The position numbers were made by a program, and so were the translations under genes. Of a stretch of DNA of 64,000 nucleotides, positions 19,589 to 27,791 are shown in pieces. How positions within the stretch are numbered: position 1 is the first letter of the stretch; each line of letters opens with the position of its first letter. The notes beneath the pieces are model-generated. The model was not told the DNA's origin. It worked only from the letters and a program-made list of their open reading frames with translations, and made no database searches. This stretch comes from Dyella solisilvae (GTDB lineage Bacteria; Pseudomonadota; Gammaproteobacteria; Xanthomonadales; Rhodanobacteraceae), in assembly GCF_003351225.1 (NCBI RefSeq), contig NZ_QQSY01000002.1, forward strand, positions 62,001-126,000. Direction: 5' to 3'.

Positions 19589-20425
19589 GGGCCTCCAGGC
19601 AAGCCCCTAGCCGGGCGAGCACAGTGAGCAACGCAGGTTTCCGCACACCTTCCTACGCTTCATTCCTGGTAAGCCGGATGGTGCGTGGATCGCGGCGAAC
19701 GCCCACAGGGGCACCGAAAGGCATTTCTGCCTCACGCCTCATAACCACGATCTTTGCGAAAGCAAAACGAAACACAATGTGCGCAGAACGCCCAAAGGGC
19801 CTCCCTCAAGGCCATTCCTGCCTTACGCGCCCACGCCCGTCATCCCAGCGAAAGCTGGGATCCAGTGACTTTGGCTCTTGGTTCTGTGCATGGCGTTCCC
19901 GCCAGCGTGCCGCCTACGCGGCGGGCGCTTCGACCACCGTGAAGGTGGCAATGTCGCTTGCCGGCGCTCGAGTCACTTTTCTTTGCTGGCCCAAAGAAAA
20001 GTAACCACCGTAAAGGTGGCAATGCCCAAAGAAACGGCCTGACAGGCTCGTAGCGATATGCCGGATATAAGCCTGGCCGACCAAGGCCAGCCGGATCGGC
20101 TTCGTGGTACCTCAAGGACAGCGGCTACTCCGCAACGCGCCGTAGCGGAGAAGGGGCGCAGCGCTGCATTGCCTACAAGCCCTTATGACAGCCGCGAGCC
20201 GGATTCGTCACGTGCTACCTCATGGACAGCAGCTACACCGCGGGGCGTCGTCGTACTTAGGACTTAAAGCAAGGAGCCCGACGCCTCACGCTGCACGGCT
20301 CTTGGCTCCCTCTCCCCTTCGGGGAGAGGGGTGGGGCATTGCCACCTTTACGGTGGTGAGGGCTGGGTGCTCGCGACAGCCTTCCTATCTGATTTTCCAC
20401 CGGGTGCTGGAATCAAATATCGCAC
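19589..20425. repeat. Gene-free block packed with short repeats
   Basis: About 840 bp without a supported gene, holding several repeat types. Two direct copies of a GAACGCCCA...GGC...CTGCC...ACGC unit lie at 19699-19740 and 19786-19833. A palindrome TCATCCCAGC-GAAA-GCTGGGAT lies near 19840-19862. A dyad CTTTTCTTTG / CAAAGAAAAG lies near 19977-20002. CCACCG-TRAA-GGTGG hairpins lie at 19933-19953 and 20004-20027. A diverged pair of about 55-bp direct repeats (agccGGAT...CTACCTCA-GGACAGC-GCTAC) lies at about 20089-20143 and 20197-20252. A two-module element lies at 20306-20362. Confidence 0.7.
20306..20362 (+). repeat. Two-module palindromic repeat, distant copy
   Basis: Contains the perfect hairpin CCCTCTCCCC-TTC-GGGGAGAGGG followed by GGCATTGCCACC-TTTA-CGGTGGT. 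This is nearly identical to the copy at 2541-2597, including module order and orientation. Confidence 0.8.
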
Positions 20426-20432
20426 ATTCCGT

Positions 20433-21158
20433 TTACCGAGCCACCGGCCCACACCCCATCATCCCCAACAACCCATGCATCACCGGCCAGTGCATCAGCC
20501 ACGGCGCTGCAAGAGTTAGCACGCCTGCCCCCAGCACCAGCAGCGCCGCTCCGCGCCGCGGTCCTGGCTGCTGCAACCACCGCCCCATCCGCGCCCCCGA
20601 CCACGTGAGCGGCAACATCACCGGCAAGGTTCCCGACCCAAACACCGCCATGGTCAACGCGCCATGCCAGGCGCTGGCCTGCAGCCATGCGGCCGCGAGG
20701 ACCGTGGTGCTCAGGCCACAGGGCAGCCAGCCCCAGAGCATCCCCGCGGCCAACCGACGCCATGGCGTATTGGCAGGCAGCAATCGTCGCTGCAGCGGTT
20801 GCAGCCAACGCCATACGCGCGCGCCCGGCCGCGCGATCCAGGCCAGCCGGCCGCGATGGTCAAGCAGTCGCAAGGCCACGACCACCAGCACCATACCCAC
20901 CAGTGCCCGCATCGTCACCGCCAGACCCGGCAGTTCCAAGAAGTGCAGCACGCCGCCGCCAATGCCACCGACGATCGCGCCGGCCAACACATAACCGCCA
21001 ACGCGCCCGAGGTTGAGCTGCAGGGCGGCGCCCCAGCCGGCGCGTGGCGACCACATCGAGAACCCGGTGGCGATGCCGCCGCACATCGCGGCGCAATGCA
21101 CACCGCCGAGCAGGCCGGTTAGCAGGACCGCCGAGAGCGCCAGCACGTCAACCTGCAT
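20433..21158 (-). CDS. TauE/SafE (DsbD_2)-family membrane protein, last gene of the cbb3 cluster
   Basis: 241 aa, about six hydrophobic helices. The N-terminal G-G-V-H-C-A-A-M-C-G-G motif carries paired Cys residues in helix 1, and W-G-W-L-P-C-G-L is the matching motif in the second half. This is the two-Cys pattern of the cytochrome c biogenesis/DsbD_2 and 'sulfite exporter' group that often follows ccoS. Roles proposed for this group in cbb3 clusters are metal or thiol delivery; the exact function here is unknown. The start at 21158 overlaps the end of ccoS by 11 nt, indicating translational coupling. Confidence 0.8.
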   Translation of the reverse strand: MQVDVLALSAVLLTGLLGGVHCAAMCGGIATGFSMWSPRAGWGAALQLNLGRVGGYVLAGAIVGGIGGGVLHFLELPGLAVTMRALVGMVLVVVALRLLDHRGRLAWIARPGARVWRWLQPLQRRLLPANTPWRRLAAGMLWGWLPCGLSTTVLAAAWLQASAWHGALTMAVFGSGTLPVMLPLTWSGARMGRWLQQPGPRRGAALLVLGAGVLTLAAPWLMHWPVMHGLLGMMGCGPVAR

Positions 21159-21327
21159 GGTCGCGATCCTTCGCTGCGCGGCGATCAACAGGGTCGTCGC
21201 GCAGGATGTCCAGCGCCGGCGTCTCCATGTCGTCGAACTGCCCCTTGCGTACAGCCCACACGAACGCGCCGATAGCCAGCGCCAGCAACATCAGGCTCAA
21301 GGGAATCAGCATCAGCAGGATGATCAT
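21148..21327 (-). CDS. ccoS: cbb3-type oxidase assembly protein CcoS
   Basis: 59 aa with one N-terminal membrane helix (M-I-I-L-L-M-L-I-P-L-S-L), then F-V-W-A-V-R-K-G-Q-F-D-D-M-E-T-P, the signature of CcoS/FixS. It is needed for cofactor insertion into CcoN. Start ATG overlaps the ccoI stop by 4 nt (ATGA). Confidence 0.93.
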   Translation of the reverse strand: MIILLMLIPLSLMLLALAIGAFVWAVRKGQFDDMETPALDILRDDPVDRRAAKDRDHAG

Positions 21328-23732
21328 GAGGAGACCTTCGATGCCTTGAGGCGCATGAGGCGCAACGCGTTCGTGGTCACAATCAGCGATGACACCGCCA
21401 TGCCCAGCGCGGCCAGCGCAGGCGTCACCTGCCCGGTGATGGCCAGTGGCAGCGCCAGCAGGTTGTAGCCGACCGCCCAAGCGAAGTTCTGCCGGATGAT
21501 GCGTTGCGTGCGGCGCGCCAACTCCACCGCGGCGGGGATGCGCATCAGGGATGGGGCGGTCAGCACCATGTCCGCCGCACGCTGGGCCAGAGCCGCGCCC
21601 TCACCCATCGCGATCGACACGTCGGCGCCGGCGAGCACTGGAGCATCGTTGAGGCCGTCACCGACCATGGCGACGACGCTTCCCTTCTCCTGCAGACCGC
21701 GCACGAGCGCGAGCTTGTCCTCGGACGTTTGCCGCGCGTGCGCCTGCTCTACCGGCAGCCGGCTCGCCAGCCGTTGCACTGCCGACTCACCGTCCCCGCT
21801 CGCCACGTGAATCCGAAGCCCGAGTTGCCGCAAGGCCTGGGCCGCCTCGCGCGCTTCGGGGCGCAGACGTTCCTGCAGCATGAAGCGTGCGAACGCCTGA
21901 TGGCCGTCGCCCAGCCACAGCTGGCCGTCGTCCGGGCGATCGGCGGCGAAGCGGGCGTGCCCCAGATACCAGGTTGCCTCAGCTACGCGCCCGCGGAGTC
22001 CCTGGCCTTCATGCAGCCGGATGCCAGTCGCGTGGTGCGTTACCGCCACCGCTGCGAAGGCCGCCGCTATCGGATGCCGGCTATCGCGCTCGAGCGCCGC
22101 CGCAATTGCAATCGCCTCGTCGGGATTCATCCCCGCGAACGTCTGTACGTCAACCAGCGTCGGCTGCACTTGGGTCAGCGTGCCGGTTTTGTCGAACACC
22201 ACGTCCGTCGCCTTTGCCAGACCTTCGAGGCCGTCCGGCCGTAGCGACAGCACGCCCATGCGCGCGAGCGCGCCATGGGTGGCGGCCAATGCCGCCGGCA
22301 CGGCCAGCGACAGCGCACACGGACAGCTGATCACCAGCAGCGACAGCGTCACCTCGAACGCCCGCGATGGGTCGTACCAGCGCCACCCCACGTAGATCAA
22401 CACAGCAGCGGCCAGCAACGCAGCCACGAACAAGCTGCCAACGCGATCGGCCAGCCGCGCGATCGGCGGCCGATGTGCCTGCGCCTGCTCCACCAAGCGG
22501 GTCAGCTGCGACAAACGCGTGCCGCTTCCGACTTGGGTGATGCCGATGCGCGCCGGCGTCTCGCGGCAGATCGTGCCCGCATATACGGGTTCCCCGGCAG
22601 ACTTGTCGACGGGACGCGATTCGCCGGTCAGCAAAGCCTCTTCGAACACCGCGTGTGCATCGTGCAAGGCGCCATCGGCCGGCGCCGTTTCGCCTACCGC
22701 CACACAGACCACGTCGCCCACCTGCAACGAAGTCAGTGGCACAGACTCGCGCGTGCCGTCGGCGCGTTCGCGCACCGCCAGGCTTGGTCGCGCACGCGCA
22801 AGGGCATCCACCTGCGAGCTGGCGATACCCCGCGCACGCTGTTCCAGCACACGCGCGCCCAGCAGCAGGAACACGAACATCGCCGCGGCGTCGTACCAGA
22901 CATGGGCCCCGCCGCGCAGGGTTTCCACCATGCTGGCCAGGTATGCCAGCAAGGTGGAACTAGCCACCAGCGTGTCCATGCCCAGATACCGCTGCTTCAG
23001 CTCGCGCCAGCAACCGGCCAGAAACGGCCAGCCCGCGTAGAACACCACCGGCGTGCACACCAGGAAAGTCACCCAGCGGAAGAAGTCGCGCGTGGACCAC
23101 GCCATGTGGTGATGAAAGTCCAGGAACAGCGCCTCGGACAGCATCATCGTCTGCATCGCGCCAAGTCCCGCGATGCCCAGGCGCAGGAGCCAGCGCCGTC
23201 GTTCCTGCAGACGCTCGCGCTCATGGACAGCGCCACCAGCGAGGTACGGGCGGTAGCCGAGCATGGCCAGACGCTGCAGCAACTGGGACAGGCGTATTTG
23301 TGAAGGGTCCCAGCCTATGCGCACGCGCCCGGTTACCGCGTTGGCGCCGGCGTCGAACACTCCGTGCTCGCGCTGCAGTGCGCGATCGATCAGCCAGGCG
23401 CAGGCGGCGCAGCGCATGCCATCGGTCAGCAAGGTGATTTCAAGACCACCCGCCACCGGGAAGGCGTGCTCGGCCAGGAGATCCTCGCGGTCCCATCCTG
23501 TCAGGTCGGGAAGGTCAACGTCGACGCGCGCCCCTGCGGCGCTACGCAAGCTGTAGTAGTCACCCAGCTCCGCCGATCGGATCCACTGGGCGGCCGCCGC
23601 ACAGCCAGTACAGCAAAACGACTGGGTCGCGCCATCCACGTTCAGCCGAAGCGGCCCCGGCGGCAACCGCTCGCCACAGTGATGACAGGTCGTAGATGCC
23701 GCCCCGCCGAGGAGATCGACCGCGCAATCCAC
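21324..23732 (-). CDS. ccoI: Copper-transporting P1B-type ATPase CcoI (FixI)
   Basis: 802 aa from the GTG at 23732, 2 nt after the ccoH stop; an in-frame ATG at 23792 would overlap ccoH. The N-terminal C-H-H-C...F-C-C-T-G-C is the CcoI-type metal-binding region and D-G-M-R-C-A-A-C is a heavy-metal-associated motif. Membrane metal-site motif S-C-P-C-A-L, phosphorylation site D-K-T-G-T, and hinge G-D-G-L-N-D-A-P are all present. It exports copper to the periplasm for loading of the cbb3 oxidase. Within the cco operon, upstream of ccoS. Confidence 0.93.
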   Translation of the reverse strand: MDCAVDLLGGAASTTCHHCGERLPPGPLRLNVDGATQSFCCTGCAAAAQWIRSAELGDYYSLRSAAGARVDVDLPDLTGWDREDLLAEHAFPVAGGLEITLLTDGMRCAACAWLIDRALQREHGVFDAGANAVTGRVRIGWDPSQIRLSQLLQRLAMLGYRPYLAGGAVHERERLQERRRWLLRLGIAGLGAMQTMMLSEALFLDFHHHMAWSTRDFFRWVTFLVCTPVVFYAGWPFLAGCWRELKQRYLGMDTLVASSTLLAYLASMVETLRGGAHVWYDAAAMFVFLLLGARVLEQRARGIASSQVDALARARPSLAVRERADGTRESVPLTSLQVGDVVCVAVGETAPADGALHDAHAVFEEALLTGESRPVDKSAGEPVYAGTICRETPARIGITQVGSGTRLSQLTRLVEQAQAHRPPIARLADRVGSLFVAALLAAAVLIYVGWRWYDPSRAFEVTLSLLVISCPCALSLAVPAALAATHGALARMGVLSLRPDGLEGLAKATDVVFDKTGTLTQVQPTLVDVQTFAGMNPDEAIAIAAALERDSRHPIAAAFAAVAVTHHATGIRLHEGQGLRGRVAEATWYLGHARFAADRPDDGQLWLGDGHQAFARFMLQERLRPEAREAAQALRQLGLRIHVASGDGESAVQRLASRLPVEQAHARQTSEDKLALVRGLQEKGSVVAMVGDGLNDAPVLAGADVSIAMGEGAALAQRAADMVLTAPSLMRIPAAVELARRTQRIIRQNFAWAVGYNLLALPLAITGQVTPALAALGMAVSSLIVTTNALRLMRLKASKVSS

Positions 23733-23734
23733 GA

Positions 23735-24220
23735 TTACGGCATCAGGCGGATGGAGTGAGCCTTGGTGGTCCAGCGTCCCTGCAACAACCACGTCGCGTT
23801 ATCCGGCGCGAGCTGCACTGTCCAATCGTGGTCGCCATCCAGCGACCCGACCCCACGCCAGCCAAGCTCGCTCGGCGTCAGCTGAAACGTGCGCCCAGCG
23901 ACCGAGGGATCGGCAGACGCAAGCGTAAGGATCAATTTGCCACCGCGGGGGAAGTCTCCGTCCATCGGCAGGGCCTCGATCATGTCGCCCTTGGTGCGCA
24001 ACACGAGCCCCTGCGTCGACACTGTCGTGGCCAGCTCGCTCGCTTCGGCCGAAACCAGCAGCTTGCCGACCCGCGTTACCTTGCCAACCGTTTCGTCATC
24101 CTCCCGGCCCGGATGGACCGCCGCGAACAGCAAGGCAAAGCCGATCGCTACAGAGGCCAGTGGCAAGCCCACGAGCATCCACACCGTGGGTTCGCGCCAG
24201 GCACCAGATGTTCGATTCAT
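23735..24220 (-). CDS. ccoH: Cytochrome oxidase assembly protein CcoH (FixH)
   Basis: 161 aa with one N-terminal transmembrane helix (W-M-L-V-G-L-P-L-A-S-V-A-I-G) and a periplasmic domain that includes W-T-V-Q-L and a W-x-L-x-G-R-W near the C-terminus, as in FixH proteins. FixH/CcoH is essential for cbb3 assembly and interacts with CcoN and CcoP. Its ATG overlaps the ccoG stop by 4 nt. Sequence identity in this family is low, so the assignment rests partly on position between ccoG and ccoI. Confidence 0.88.
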   Translation of the reverse strand: MNRTSGAWREPTVWMLVGLPLASVAIGFALLFAAVHPGREDDETVGKVTRVGKLLVSAEASELATTVSTQGLVLRTKGDMIEALPMDGDFPRGGKLILTLASADPSVAGRTFQLTPSELGWRGVGSLDGDHDWTVQLAPDNATWLLQGRWTTKAHSIRLMP

Positions 24221-25767
24221 GGCAGTGGTCCAAAGAAGCTGCTGTTGATCGTGGTGTCGGCATCCTCGTCGACCCCACGCACGCGGAATTTCACTTCATG
24301 ACGTCCTGTCACCTCCGATGAAGCGCTGACCGTGACTGGCACGGAAACCACTTCGCCGCTCTCGGCCTGCACGGTCTTGGGGCCACCGCGCAGGCTCAAG
24401 TCCTGCAGATCGGCGCTGCTGATGTCGAGGACGAAGCGATGTGGCGCCTGGTCCTTGTTGACGAGCTTGATGGTGTAGCTGTTCTCGATACGGCCGTCGG
24501 CAGCCTGGCTATACATGGCGTTGCGATCGCGCAGCACCTCGGCGAGCAATGGCGTTCGGTGGGTGACGCCATAGAGCCAGCCACCCATGAGGACGAGCAG
24601 CAGACCACCGTAGACGAAAATACGCGTCCGCAGGACGCGAGTAGGCTTGCCATCGAGGTGATTCTGCGTGGTGTAGCGAATGAGCCCATGTGGGTAGCCG
24701 AGCTTGCCCATCACCTCGTCGCACGCGTCGATGCAGGCGCCACAGGCAATGCATTCGTATTGCAGGCCGTTGCGAATGTCGATGCCGGTGGGACACACCT
24801 GCACACAGATGGTGCAGTCGACGCAATCGCCCAGCTGCTCCAGGCTGAACTTGGGCAACGGTTCGGCGCTGGCGCCGGCGCCGGCCAGCGCGATGGTCCC
24901 GCCTGCTTGCGCGCGGTTGTCGGCCGCAGACGGATGCTGGCTGGCGCGGAACACATAGTCGTAGGCCGTGATCTGATCGAGCAGGCCGCGTGCCCGCTCC
25001 AGGACACTGGCGAGACCACGCTTGCGTGGTCCACGCGGCTCGCCGCGCATCGGGTCATAGGCGATGATCAACGTGTTGCGGTCGAACATCGCACTCTGGA
25101 AGCGCGCGTAAGGACACATGTACTTGCAGACCTGCTGGCGCAGGAATCCGGCGTTGCCCCAGGTGGCGAAGCCATAGAACAGGACCCAGAAGGTCTCCCA
25201 ACCGCCCCAGCCGAAAGGCGCGCGTTGCGCCAGGTCCACGATCGGACTGAAGAAGCCCACAAAGGTGAAGCCCGTCCATAAAGAGAACACCGCCCAGAGC
25301 AGGTGGCGCCCACCCTTGCGCAGGATCTTCTCGCGGCTCCATGGGCCGGCATCGAGCTTCATGCGCTTGTTGCGGTCACCCTCGCACCAGCGCTCGATCC
25401 ACAGCGAAACCTCGGTCCACACCGTCTGCGGACAGGCGTAGCCGCAGAACAGTCGGCCTGCCAGCGCGGTGAAGAAGAACAGCGCCAGCGCGGCAATGAT
25501 CAGCAACGTGGAGAGGAACAGGAAATCCTGGGGAAGGAACATCCAGCCGAACACATGGAACTTGCGCGCAGGCAAGTCCAGCAGTACCGCCTGCCGTCCG
25601 TTCCAGTGCATCCAGGGAAACAGGTAGAACATGCCGAGCAGCCAGACCATGGCGGCCACTCGCCATCGGTTGAAGCGCCCGGACACGTCGCGCGGATAGA
25701 CCTTGCGCTCGCTCACGTAATAGGAGCTGCTGTCGTCGATGACGTGCAGCGGGATGCGACGACTCAT
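24217..25767 (-). CDS. ccoG: cbb3 oxidase accessory protein CcoG (FixG)
   Basis: 516 aa. Several membrane helices in the first half, with G-Y-A-C-P-Q-T-V-W and C-K-Y-M-C-P-Y-A-R-F-Q, followed by two ferredoxin-type 4Fe-4S motifs (C-V-D-C-T-I-C-V-Q-V-C-P and C-I-A-C-G-A-C-I-D-A-C). The C-terminal domain is an Ig-like FixG fold. CcoG is a cupric reductase that supplies Cu(I) for the oxidase. It overlaps its neighbours on both sides by 4 nt. Confidence 0.95.
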   Translation of the reverse strand: MSRRIPLHVIDDSSSYYVSERKVYPRDVSGRFNRWRVAAMVWLLGMFYLFPWMHWNGRQAVLLDLPARKFHVFGWMFLPQDFLFLSTLLIIAALALFFFTALAGRLFCGYACPQTVWTEVSLWIERWCEGDRNKRMKLDAGPWSREKILRKGGRHLLWAVFSLWTGFTFVGFFSPIVDLAQRAPFGWGGWETFWVLFYGFATWGNAGFLRQQVCKYMCPYARFQSAMFDRNTLIIAYDPMRGEPRGPRKRGLASVLERARGLLDQITAYDYVFRASQHPSAADNRAQAGGTIALAGAGASAEPLPKFSLEQLGDCVDCTICVQVCPTGIDIRNGLQYECIACGACIDACDEVMGKLGYPHGLIRYTTQNHLDGKPTRVLRTRIFVYGGLLLVLMGGWLYGVTHRTPLLAEVLRDRNAMYSQAADGRIENSYTIKLVNKDQAPHRFVLDISSADLQDLSLRGGPKTVQAESGEVVSVPVTVSASSEVTGRHEVKFRVRGVDEDADTTINSSFFGPLP

Positions 25768-26069
25768 GGGGCGTTACCCGAGTGGAATCCGCGCTTCACC
25801 CGGCAGGAAGGTCGAAGCAGGATCCAGGTGAAGAGGCTGGACGAGGCCGTCGCCAGCCAGAACAGGAAGAAGCCGAGGGAATAACCCAATTCGCGACTCA
25901 GGCGCAGCGACGGGAAGGTTATTTCCCTCAGCCGCTCGGGATCCACGATGGTGAAGAACGCTGTCGTGATGACCCCGGCGACGAAGAAGCTCGGCCAGAG
26001 AATGGCGCCGACGCGCTGCGAGGCAGGCGTCGGCTCCTGTTCCGGAGGCTTGCTGGAACGCGCGGTCAT
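25764..26069 (-). CDS. Small membrane protein of unknown function between ccoP and ccoG
   Basis: 101 aa. A hydrophilic, Pro/Glu-rich N-terminus is followed by a helix at about residues 21-42 (I-L-W-P-S-F-F-V-A-G-V) and a second at about 62-84 (G-Y-S-L-G-F-F-L-F-W-L-A). Start is fixed by the TAATG overlap with the ccoP stop, and the stop overlaps the ccoG ATG (ATGA). I do not recognise a named family. The coupling on both sides strongly suggests that it is made with, and acts in, cbb3 oxidase biogenesis or stability. Confidence 0.8.
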   Translation of the reverse strand: MTARSSKPPEQEPTPASQRVGAILWPSFFVAGVITTAFFTIVDPERLREITFPSLRLSRELGYSLGFFLFWLATASSSLFTWILLRPSCRVKRGFHSGNAP

Positions 26070-27001
26070 TACTCGGCAATGACCGCGCCGGCCGGCGGCG
26101 GCTCCTTGTGCGGCGACAACGTCCACACGTAGGCGCCAACCAGTCTCGTGCGGATATCACCCAGTACGGGCTTCCATGCCGGCATCGCGCCCTGCCGCCC
26201 CTCGTTCAGGGTCTTGTGCAAGGACGCCTGGCTGCTGCCGTACAACCAGTAGCTGTCGGTGAGGTCGGGGGCGCCCATCATCTGGTTGCCCTTGCCCTGC
26301 GGTCCGTGGCACGCGGAGCAAATGCCGGTGAACAGTTTGCCGCCACGCTCCACCGCATCCTGCGGCTGGCCCGGGCGGGACAACGAGAGCACATAGGCGA
26401 TGGTGTCATCCACTGCAGTGGCGCCGCCCTGGGCCGTCAGTGTGGTGGCCCACGACGGCATCACCGCGTGACGACCGTCCTGGATGGTTTCCAGGATACG
26501 GCTGGGCGTACCGCCCCAATGCCAGATGTCGTCGGTCAGGTCCGGGAAGCCCGTGGCGCCGTGCCCGCTGGAACCGTGGCAGGCCGCGCAGCGATTGATG
26601 AAGATGGCGCGCCCCATGGATACCGCGGCCGGATCCTTGGCCAGCACGTCGATCGGCTTGCCGGCGTACAACTTCAGCGTGTCATCGATGCGCGCATCTT
26701 CGGCCGCCGATTCCATCGCCCACTCGGACTTGGAACTCCAGTGGCCGTAGCCCTTCAGGCTGCCCACGCCGTACCAGACCAGATAGCCACCTGCAAAAGC
26801 GATGGTCAGATAGAAAAGGTTGATCCACCACTTCGGCAGTGGCTTGTTGTACTCGGTGATGTCGCCGTCCCACACATGCCCGGTTTCGTCGGGCTTGGGA
26901 TCGTTCGGTCCGCGCCGGGTGTTGCCCTTGAGCAACCAGGCGCAGCCGATCAGGTTTAGCACCGCCAGCGCCACCACGTACCAGGTCCATCCGGAAGTCA
27001 T
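26069..27001 (-). CDS. ccoP: cbb3-type cytochrome c oxidase subunit III (dihaem CcoP)
   Basis: 310 aa. An N-terminal membrane helix (W-T-W-Y-V-V-A-L-A), a second helix after H-V-W-D-G-D-I-T-E-Y-N-K-P-L-P-K-W-W (the CcoP hallmark), and a periplasmic part with two c-type haem sites, C-A-A-C-H and C-S-A-C-H. Accepts electrons from soluble cytochromes and passes them to CcoO/CcoN. Start overlaps the ccoQ stop by 4 nt. Confidence 0.95.
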   Translation of the reverse strand: MTSGWTWYVVALAVLNLIGCAWLLKGNTRRGPNDPKPDETGHVWDGDITEYNKPLPKWWINLFYLTIAFAGGYLVWYGVGSLKGYGHWSSKSEWAMESAAEDARIDDTLKLYAGKPIDVLAKDPAAVSMGRAIFINRCAACHGSSGHGATGFPDLTDDIWHWGGTPSRILETIQDGRHAVMPSWATTLTAQGGATAVDDTIAYVLSLSRPGQPQDAVERGGKLFTGICSACHGPQGKGNQMMGAPDLTDSYWLYGSSQASLHKTLNEGRQGAMPAWKPVLGDIRTRLVGAYVWTLSPHKEPPPAGAVIAE

Positions 27002-27138
27002 GGCGTTTCCTCCTTGTCGTCTTCGAGGGGCATCTGCGCGGCGGCGTCCAGCGCGGGCTTGTTGTCCGGGCGCCACAACCAGATGCAGCTCCCTACGAAC
27101 AACAGCAGCAAAATCGCGGTTATCAAGCCAGGCACCAT
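26998..27138 (-). CDS. ccoQ: cbb3-type oxidase subunit CcoQ
   Basis: 46 aa, single membrane helix (I-T-A-I-L-L-L-L-F-V-G-S-C-I-W-L-W) followed by an acidic tail. Typical of CcoQ/FixQ, which stabilises the CcoN-CcoO-CcoP complex. GGAG lies 5 nt before the ATG. It sits 1 nt after ccoO and overlaps ccoP. Confidence 0.9.
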   Translation of the reverse strand: MVPGLITAILLLLFVGSCIWLWRPDNKPALDAAAQMPLEDDKEETP

Positions 27139-27139
27139 G

Positions 27140-27781
27140 TCACTCCGCTCCCTCTGCCACTTGCATGTCGGCCTGCGACACATGGGTGCCCAGCGCCTGC
27201 AGGTAGGCGACCACGGCGTCCAGCTCGGTCTTTCCTTCGACCGCCGCCGCGGCGCCGGCGATGTCGGCGTCGCTGTACGGATCACCGATACGCTTCAGCG
27301 CACGCATGTGCTGCGCCACCTCCGCGCCATCCAGCTTGGCCTTGGCCAACCACGGATAGGCCGGCATGTTCGACTCGGGCACGACATCGCGCGGATTGTT
27401 CAGGTGCGCGCGATGCCAGTCGTCCGAATAACCGCGCAGGCCGACGCGAGCCAGATCCGGCCCGGTGCGCTTGCTGCCCCACTGGAACGGATGGTCGTAG
27501 ACCGACTCGCCAGCCAGCGAATAGTGGCCGTAGCGCTCAGTCTCGAAGCGGAGCGTGCGAATCATCTGCGAATGGCAGCCGTAGCAGCCCTCACGGAGGT
27601 AGACGTCGCGCCCCGCCAGCTCCAGCGCGGGATACGGCTTGATGCCCGGCAGCGGTTTGATGGTCTCGGCCTGGAACATCAGCGGCACGATTTCGGCCAG
27701 TCCGCCAAAGGACACCGCGACGGCGACCAGGATGGCCATCAGGCCGATGTTCTTTTCAATCTTTGCGTGTGTTTGGCTCAT
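27140..27781 (-). CDS. ccoO: cbb3-type cytochrome c oxidase subunit II (monohaem CcoO)
   Basis: 213 aa. N-terminal membrane anchor, then [12 protein letters not shown] and the haem c site [10 protein letters not shown]. The axial Met is probably in S-N-M-P-A-Y-P-W. Transfers electrons from CcoP to the CcoN haems. It lies 10 nt after ccoN. Confidence 0.95.
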   Translation of the reverse strand: MSQTHAKIEKNIGLMAILVAVAVSFGGLAEIVPLMFQAETIKPLPGIKPYPALELAGRDVYLREGCYGCHSQMIRTLRFETERYGHYSLAGESVYDHPFQWGSKRTGPDLARVGLRGYSDDWHRAHLNNPRDVVPESNMPAYPWLAKAKLDGAEVAQHMRALKRIGDPYSDADIAGAAAAVEGKTELDAVVAYLQALGTHVSQADMQVAEGAE

Positions 27782-27791
27782 GTCTGTTCCT

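Noticed and set aside
19589-20362. CRISPR array in the repeat block
   Set aside because: Repeats differ from each other in sequence and spacing, and no regular 28-37 bp repeat with uniform spacers is present.
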